Of a stretch of DNA of 64,000 bases, positions 59,039 to 64,000 are shown piece by piece. A program made the position numbers and the translations under genes. Numbering within the stretch: the first letter of the stretch is position 1; every line of letters begins with the position of its first letter. The DNA is from an uncultured Blautia sp. (lineage in GTDB: Bacteria; Bacillota; Clostridia; Lachnospirales; Lachnospiraceae): contig URMH01000009.1 of assembly GCA_900549015.1 (NCBI GenBank), forward strand, positions 1 to 64,000. The letters are read 5' to 3'. The notes below the pieces were generated by a model. The model saw only the letters and a program-made list of their open reading frames with translations, did not search any database and was not told the origin of the DNA.

Positions 59039-60577
59039 TTAGTAGAAGCACACAATCGGCACATCGTAATTGATCATACTGTATAATGCAGCCGCATTGT
59101 CGTACGGCATATTGATACAGCCGTGAGATCCGTTTGTGAGATAATCGTCTCCGCCGAAATTGGAGCGCCAGTTTGCATCGTGGAAACCAATTCCTCCGTC
59201 AAACGGCATCCAGAAGGTTACAGGCGTCTCATACTCGTATTTTCCGTTCGGAAGCTTCGGTCCTCTTAACACAGAAGGGCTGCTCTTGGAGTAAAGCCTG
59301 AAAATTCCCTCATGTGTCTGTCTGTCCGCATAAGACATATTTCCGGATACAAAATCAGATTCCAGAATGACCGCTCCGTCCTGATAATAATAAAGATGCT
59401 GATTGCTTAAATCCACCTCTATATACGTGCTTCCAATATCATTATAACCATACGTATTGGCTCTCATGGAATATACAGGCTCTCTTGTTGTCTGCGTTCC
59501 GGAACGGATTTCCTCCATAAGCTGCGCCGCCTCTTTTGCCTGATTGATCTGCCAGCCGTAAGCGGAACCGTATACATAAACTGTTCTTCCGCTTGTAGTG
59601 TTAAACGCACGGCTTGTTCCCACTGTATCATGCTCCGCAGCAAGCTGCGCCACAAACTCATTTACATGATTCTGGAAAGAGGCATCGTCCTGCACAAGCT
59701 TTCCTTTCTCATCAAACTGAAGCCATGTTTTGATCGTCGTTCCGTCCAGAGTTACTGTCTGATCACCAAATGTATAAGTAATGCTTGCCTTCGCAAAGTT
59801 ATTGTAAGCATCTCTCGTTGCAAGAAGTTCCGGACTGTCGCTTTTTACAGAAGCAGAAGCATATACGTCTGCAGTCGCATTAAAATCTACGCTCTGCATA
59901 CTTCCTGTTACCGCATCGCTCAAAGTCTGATATGCTTTTTTAAGAACAAGTTTACTTCCCTGTGTCTCAGGCACGATCTCAAATGAAGACTGGGAATCAT
60001 TAAACGTAACATAAGCATTCTCAGGAGCCACCTGATTTTCTTCCTTTGCGCAGCTTAAATTTCTAAGCTCCGTCTCAAGAAGAGCATGGTCAAAGGTTGT
60101 CTGAATATCCGTGGTATAGCTGACCGGTTCTGTATATCCCTTTACCCACTCATACGGCTTCTGGGTTTTTAAAAGTTTCAGAACCTCTCCGTCTGACGTG
60201 TACTTATAATTAATATTTGCTCCCTGTATCACCTGAGGCTCCAGATTTCTTGCGCTGACAGAAATAGAATACTTTTCTACCTGTTCTGCAATCGCCTGCT
60301 CTGCCTCATAAGCAGTTTTTCCGGAACAGTCCACTCCGTTGATTGTAGTTCCCTCAAAAAAGCGGTCTGAATAATAATAGGAAATTCCTGCGTAGGCGCA
60401 GCCGGCAGTTACTGCAAGCATAGCTGCTACAATTCCTGTAATTTTCATCCCTTTATGCTTTTTCTTTACAGGAAGGACTGTATTTTCCAATTCCTCATCA
60501 CCAATGGGGACATAAGTAATCTTTCGGGGACGAGCTGATTTTTTATTCTGCTGCTCATTCATGTTTTCGTTGCTCAT
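59039..60577 (-). CDS. L,D-transpeptidase with peptidoglycan-binding domains
   Basis: A 512-residue membrane-anchored enzyme that makes 3-3 peptidoglycan cross-links or attaches proteins. It has an N-terminal cytoplasmic tail, one helix (about 43-65), two PG_binding_4-type repeats (about 75-330) and a YkuD domain at the end with the catalytic motif SHGCINMPYDNAAALY. GAGGAG precedes ATG 60577. Length is normal for clostridial members of the family. Confidence 0.9.
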   Translation of the reverse strand: MSNENMNEQQNKKSARPRKITYVPIGDEELENTVLPVKKKHKGMKITGIVAAMLAVTAGCAYAGISYYYSDRFFEGTTINGVDCSGKTAYEAEQAIAEQVEKYSISVSARNLEPQVIQGANINYKYTSDGEVLKLLKTQKPYEWVKGYTEPVSYTTDIQTTFDHALLETELRNLSCAKEENQVAPENAYVTFNDSQSSFEIVPETQGSKLVLKKAYQTLSDAVTGSMQSVDFNATADVYASASVKSDSPELLATRDAYNNFAKASITYTFGDQTVTLDGTTIKTWLQFDEKGKLVQDDASFQNHVNEFVAQLAAEHDTVGTSRAFNTTSGRTVYVYGSAYGWQINQAKEAAQLMEEIRSGTQTTREPVYSMRANTYGYNDIGSTYIEVDLSNQHLYYYQDGAVILESDFVSGNMSYADRQTHEGIFRLYSKSSPSVLRGPKLPNGKYEYETPVTFWMPFDGGIGFHDANWRSNFGGDDYLTNGSHGCINMPYDNAAALYSMINYDVPIVCFY

Positions 60578-60744
60578 TTATTCTCTCCTCGACATTAAGT
60601 AACAAAAAATTTCAATAACGCCTATATTATAACATAATTCTTCCATTTTGTATCTCATATTATGTTTTTTATAAAAGATTAATATTTTCTTTATTATTAT
60701 GTACAGTTTCCCTTTTAATATTGCCTGGAAAGAAATTTTTTAAA

Positions 60745-60770
60745 AAGGCGCGGAAAACTTCCCGCGCCTT
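60745..60770 (-). terminator. Terminator after gpmI
   Basis: AAGGCGCGG (60745-60753) and CCGCGCCTT (60762-60770) pair perfectly; read leftward the stem runs into TTTTTAAAAAA. Confidence 0.75.
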
Positions 60771-60794
60771 CAGACATCTTATTTTTTTCTTTTT

Positions 60795-62336
60795 TTATTT
60801 TTCTACAAGAAGAGAAGTTCCTGTCATTTCCTCCGGTTTTTCTTTTCCCATAAGCTCGATAAGAGTCGGGATAATGTCTGCAAGACAGCCGTTTTCACGA
60901 AGTGTATATTTCGGATCTGCATTTACAAGAATAAACGGAACCGGATTTGTTGTGTGCGCTGTGAATGGTTCTCCTGTAGAGTAGTCGAGAAGCTGCTCTG
61001 CATTTCCGTGGTCTGCACAGATAAACATCTGTCCGTTCACTTCTTTAATTGCATCAACTGCTCTTCCCACACACTCGTCAACTGCTTCTACCGCTTTGAT
61101 CGCAGCGTTTTCCACACCTGTATGACCAACCATATCCGGGTTTGCAAAGTTAACGATGATCACATCATATTTATCGGATTTGATCGCCTCCACCAGTTTA
61201 TCGCATACAGCAGGAGCGCTCATCTCCGGCTGAAGGTCGTATGTTGCAACCTTTGGAGATTTTACAAGGATTCTGTCCTCTCCTTTATTCGGCTCTTCCA
61301 CACCGCCGTTAAAGAAGAAAGTAACGTGCGCATATTTCTCTGTCTCTGCAATACGGGCCTGTGTCATATTGTTTGCAGCAAGCCACTCGCCAAATGTATT
61401 GTGAAGCTGCACTTTGTGGAATGCAACCAGTTTATTGCCGATTGTGTCATCATAATCTGTGAAGCATACAAAAGTAGTATCCAGACGTTTTTCTCTTTCA
61501 AATCCCTGGAATGCATCGTCACAGAATGCTCTTGTGATCTCACGTGCTCTGTCAGGACGGAAGTTGAAAAATACAACGGAATCTTTGTCAGATACAACAG
61601 CAACAGGACGTCCGTCTTTTTCCATTACAGTAGGAAGCACGAACTCGTCTGTCTTTCCATCGTCATAGGAAGCCTGTACGGCTGCTGCCGCGTCTGTTCC
61701 TTTTACGCCTTCTCCCTTTGTAAGCGCCTTGTATGCAAGCTCTACACGGTCCCAGCGGTTATCGCGGTCCATTGCATAGTAACGTCCGGAAATCACGCCG
61801 ATCTCTCCAACGCCGATTTCCTTCATTTTTGCTTCCAGTTCTTCAATGTAGCTCTTTCCTGATGCAGGAGGTGTGTCACGTCCGTCAAGGAAGCAGTGTA
61901 CATAAACTTTCTCAAGACCTTCTCTTTTTGCCATCTCAAGAAGTCCGTAAAGATGTGTATTGTGGCTGTGAACGCCGCCGTCTGAGAGAAGTCCCATAAA
62001 ATGGATCGCAGAATTATTTTCTTTTGCATTTTTCATTGCTGCCAGAAGCGCCTCATTTTTGAAGAAATCTCCGTCTTCGATTTCTTTTGTGATTCTTGTA
62101 AGCTCCTGGTATACGATACGGCCTGCACCCATGTTCAGATGTCCTACCTCAGAGTTACCCATCTGACCGTCCGGAAGACCTACGGAAAGACCGCTTGCAT
62201 ATCCTTTTACAAAAGGACACTCTGCCATCAGCCTGTCCATAACAGGAGTTTTCGCCTCATATACAGCGTTTGCTTCCTGCTTTTCGTTGAGTCCGTATCC
62301 ATCAAGAATCATTAAAACGGTTGGTTTTTTGCTCAT
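60795..62336 (-). CDS. gpmI: Cofactor-independent phosphoglycerate mutase (GpmI)
   Basis: A 513-residue alkaline-phosphatase-superfamily enzyme of glycolysis. Metal site I MILDGYG at the start, phosphoserine in GQMGNSEVGHLNMGAGR, then GLLSDGGVHSH and the C-terminal metal ligands ICADHGNAEQ and FTAHTTNPVPF. AAGGAG precedes ATG 62336. Complete and normal in length; single-gene unit. Confidence 0.95.
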   Translation of the reverse strand: MSKKPTVLMILDGYGLNEKQEANAVYEAKTPVMDRLMAECPFVKGYASGLSVGLPDGQMGNSEVGHLNMGAGRIVYQELTRITKEIEDGDFFKNEALLAAMKNAKENNSAIHFMGLLSDGGVHSHNTHLYGLLEMAKREGLEKVYVHCFLDGRDTPPASGKSYIEELEAKMKEIGVGEIGVISGRYYAMDRDNRWDRVELAYKALTKGEGVKGTDAAAAVQASYDDGKTDEFVLPTVMEKDGRPVAVVSDKDSVVFFNFRPDRAREITRAFCDDAFQGFEREKRLDTTFVCFTDYDDTIGNKLVAFHKVQLHNTFGEWLAANNMTQARIAETEKYAHVTFFFNGGVEEPNKGEDRILVKSPKVATYDLQPEMSAPAVCDKLVEAIKSDKYDVIIVNFANPDMVGHTGVENAAIKAVEAVDECVGRAVDAIKEVNGQMFICADHGNAEQLLDYSTGEPFTAHTTNPVPFILVNADPKYTLRENGCLADIIPTLIELMGKEKPEEMTGTSLLVEK

Positions 62337-62452
62337 AATGTTCTCCTTTATATATTATTGTTGTTTTTAATACATTCTTACCCGTCTATACTACCAAAAA
62401 TCGAGGATTTTTGCAACACTCCCAGGCTTCAGGAATCGGAAGAATCTTTTTT

Positions 62453-62683
62453 TTAATCTTCTTTATTTTTATACTCCTCTAGTTTTCTCTGAAGATACAA
62501 AATATAATGGATACACCCGCACACAAAAGAAGCCAGAAGAAGAGAAAAGGCTCCCGCTGCCAGCATATATCTTCTTGCACTGTCCGTCTCTTCCGGTGCT
62601 CCCGCTACCGTACAGTAAAAAACAGCTCCTGCAAATAAAAGAACAAGCCCTGCGGAAATCACCGCTTTTATCACTCTTTTCAT
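62453..62683 (-). CDS. Small two-helix membrane protein
   Basis: A protein of about 76 residues with hydrophobic segments at roughly 5-24 and 39-58 and a charged C-terminus (LQRKLEEYKNKED). Two ATG codons in tandem (62686 and 62683) follow GGAGG; the second has the better spacing. Function unknown. It is divergent from the Xre-type regulator. Confidence 0.65.
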   Translation of the reverse strand: MKRVIKAVISAGLVLLFAGAVFYCTVAGAPEETDSARRYMLAAGAFSLLLASFVCGCIHYILYLQRKLEEYKNKED

Positions 62684-62781
62684 CATACACCTCCGTTCGT
62701 GTCGATATAAAGACACTATTATAATCTTTATTTTACCCGGATAATGGTTTTATATCAAGAAAAACTGGACAGGATATACGT

Positions 62782-63027
62782 ATGATAAAATATGACCGCT
62801 TATGGAAAACAATGAAGGAACGCGGTATTTCACAGTATGATTTATATGAACATTATCACATTACAAAATCGCTTCTGGACCGCTTCCGCAAAAATCTCAA
62901 TACAGAAGTTTACACACTCGACCGAATCTGCACCATTCTCAACTGTAATATTGAGGATATTGTAGAACACGTTCCCGATGAACCACCGATGGAAAACGAA
63001 AGTTCAGATGAAAAGGAAAATTCTTGA
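62782..63027 (+). CDS. Xre-family helix-turn-helix regulator
   Basis: An 81-residue Cro/C1-type DNA-binding protein (MKERGISQYDLYEHYHITKSLL is the helix-turn-helix; LDRICTILNCNIEDIVEHV its C-terminal helix). Acidic tail (PPMENESSDEKENS). The ribosome site is weak (GGACAGGA). It is an independent gene between the small membrane protein and sdaAB and may control either. Confidence 0.83.
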   Translation: MIKYDRLWKTMKERGISQYDLYEHYHITKSLLDRFRKNLNTEVYTLDRICTILNCNIEDIVEHVPDEPPMENESSDEKENS

Positions 63028-63109
63028 TTCTTCTCTTTCAAAACTTCTGCAAATCCATTATAATAAGAACGGATACAAAATTTAACTTTTAGATACGGAG
63101 ATTAAATTT

Positions 63110-63769
63110 ATGAACGTTTTTGATATTCTCGGACCGGTGATGATCGGTCCTTCCAGTTCTCATACCGCAGGTGCAGCCCGAATTGGACTTATCACTCGCA
63201 CACTCCTTGGAAAGCCACCTGTCCGGGCTTCCATTCTTCTTCACGGTTCCTTTGCAAAAACATATAAAGGTCACGGCACAGACAAAGCGATCGTTGCCGG
63301 AATCCTGGGAATGCAGGCGCACGATGAGCGTATTCGTTTTTCCCTTGAGGAAGCGGAAAAAGAAGGGCTTCTTGTGGAAATCTACACAGCAGACCTTGAT
63401 GACGCCCACCCCAATACAGCAGAGATCACTCTGACTTCCGAAGACGGAACTACAGTATCTCTTCGCGGAAGCAGCATTGGCGGCGGAAATATTATGGTGA
63501 CAAAGGTAAACGGAATGGACGTTTCCCTTACCGGTCAGCACACTACCCTCATCGTACTTCATAAAGACACCCCGGGAACGATTGCGGCTGTCACAGAACT
63601 CATGGCAGACTGCGGCGTGAATATCTGTAATTTCCGTCTTTCCAGACAGACGAAGGGCGGACAGGCTGTTATGACCATCGAAATCGACGGCTGTTCTGAC
63701 TCTTCCTTAAATGACAAAATCAGCCGGCTTCCAAATATTTACTCAAGCACTATGCTTTTGCCAATTTAA
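63110..63769 (+). CDS. sdaAB: L-serine dehydratase, beta subunit
   Basis: A 219-residue subunit of the iron-sulfur L-serine dehydratase, which turns serine into pyruvate and ammonia. Start signature VFDILGPVMIGPSSSHTAGAARIG and a C-terminal ACT domain (IVLHKDTPGTIAAVTELM, about 145-215) that senses amino acids. GGAGA precedes ATG 63110. It is followed after 11 bases by the alpha subunit gene. Confidence 0.94.
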   Translation: MNVFDILGPVMIGPSSSHTAGAARIGLITRTLLGKPPVRASILLHGSFAKTYKGHGTDKAIVAGILGMQAHDERIRFSLEEAEKEGLLVEIYTADLDDAHPNTAEITLTSEDGTTVSLRGSSIGGGNIMVTKVNGMDVSLTGQHTTLIVLHKDTPGTIAAVTELMADCGVNICNFRLSRQTKGGQAVMTIEIDGCSDSSLNDKISRLPNIYSSTMLLPI

Positions 63770-63780
63770 CAGGAGGTTTT

Positions 63781-64000
63781 ATGGACTTAAATTATTATTC
63801 AATACGTGAACTTTTAGACAGCGCAAAAAAAGAAGGACTTCCTCTTTCTTCTCTTGTTCTCACACAGCAGGCAGAGCAGCTTGAGCTTACAGAAGAAGAA
63901 GTATACAACAAAATGCGGGAAAACTATCTTGTCATGCGCGCTTCTATTGAACCGGGCTGCGACCCGGATCTTCGCAGTACAAGCGGACTTACTGGCGGAG
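63781..64000 (+). CDS. sdaAA: L-serine dehydratase, alpha subunit, N-terminal part
   Basis: The first 73 codons are visible and the frame runs off the right edge. MDLNYYSIRELLDSAKKEG, then NKMRENYLVMRASI and STSGLTGG match the start of the catalytic SdaAA subunit, whose cluster-binding Cys residues lie further on. AGGAGG lies five bases before ATG 63781. Confidence 0.92.
   Translation, partial: MDLNYYSIRELLDSAKKEGLPLSSLVLTQQAEQLELTEEEVYNKMRENYLVMRASIEPGCDPDLRSTSGLTGG

Noticed and set aside
60954..61862. 302-codon rightward frame
   Set aside because: It is antisense to gpmI, has no ribosome site and its sequence (many Cys and His) is typical of a shadow frame.
1..64000. CRISPR arrays, rRNA or tRNA genes
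   Set aside because: No regularly spaced repeats and no rRNA or tRNA-like sequence were seen on reading either strand.

Overview
The window looks like chromosome of a Gram-positive anaerobe of the Clostridia, most likely Lachnospiraceae. The grounds are the gene set (Rnf-like flavoproteins, a tungsten aldehyde ferredoxin oxidoreductase, a cotJC spore-coat catalase remnant, ECF sigma/DUF4179 pairs, several MATE exporters, two-subunit L-serine dehydratase), strong AGGAGG ribosome sites and moderate GC. No rRNA, tRNA or CRISPR array was seen.

Layout. 1-1760: left end of a Tn916-family integrative element (orf23-, orf22- and partial orf21-like genes) with an AT-rich 88-codon gene inserted antisense. 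The element has cut a cotJC-type gene whose 3' end survives. 2.0-9.2 kb: MATE exporter with divergent AraC regulator, ECF sigma/anti-sigma pair, Trk potassium uptake. 9.4-17.3 kb: redox block with a PflX-type radical SAM protein, a DUF134-NifX regulator under a twin operator, apbE, a reduced Rnf-like operon and a transaldolase-family aldolase. 17.4-24.2 kb: scrambled accessory region. Two fragments of one MATE gene lie in opposite orientation around a 6-kb segment that holds a 23-codon aromatic-rich peptide gene with structured RNA, a second sigma/anti-sigma pair, a transposase relic, a structured intergenic element and a twice-frameshifted helicase-nuclease gene. 24.2-28.2 kb: DUF5714-ArsC fusion, third MATE, two acetyltransferases, hemerythrin.

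28.3-36.1 kb: nine leftward genes, namely a LanFEG/CprABC-type peptide-immunity ABC transporter with its RK two-component system, followed by a second two-component/ABC module. 36.1-38.2 kb: YitT-family protein and malic enzyme. 38.3-48.1 kb: tungsten-cofactor operon (aldehyde ferredoxin oxidoreductase, moaD, moeB-like, moaA, tupABC, two moeA paralogues of which one is fused to a binding-protein domain, MOSC protein) behind a probable Moco/Tuco riboswitch. 48.1-64 kb: ordinary chromosome with topoisomerase III, Rpn-like nuclease, orphan response regulator, PAP2 phosphatase, glycosyltransferase, mutY, sfsA, HAD hydrolase, L,D-transpeptidase, gpmI, small membrane proteins, and sdaAB plus the start of sdaAA.

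The redox genes fit together. ApbE would attach FMN to the RnfG- and RnfD-like proteins. The tungsten operon appears to import tungstate, insert it into pterin and make the enzyme that uses it in one transcript, although moaC, moaE and mogA are not in the window.
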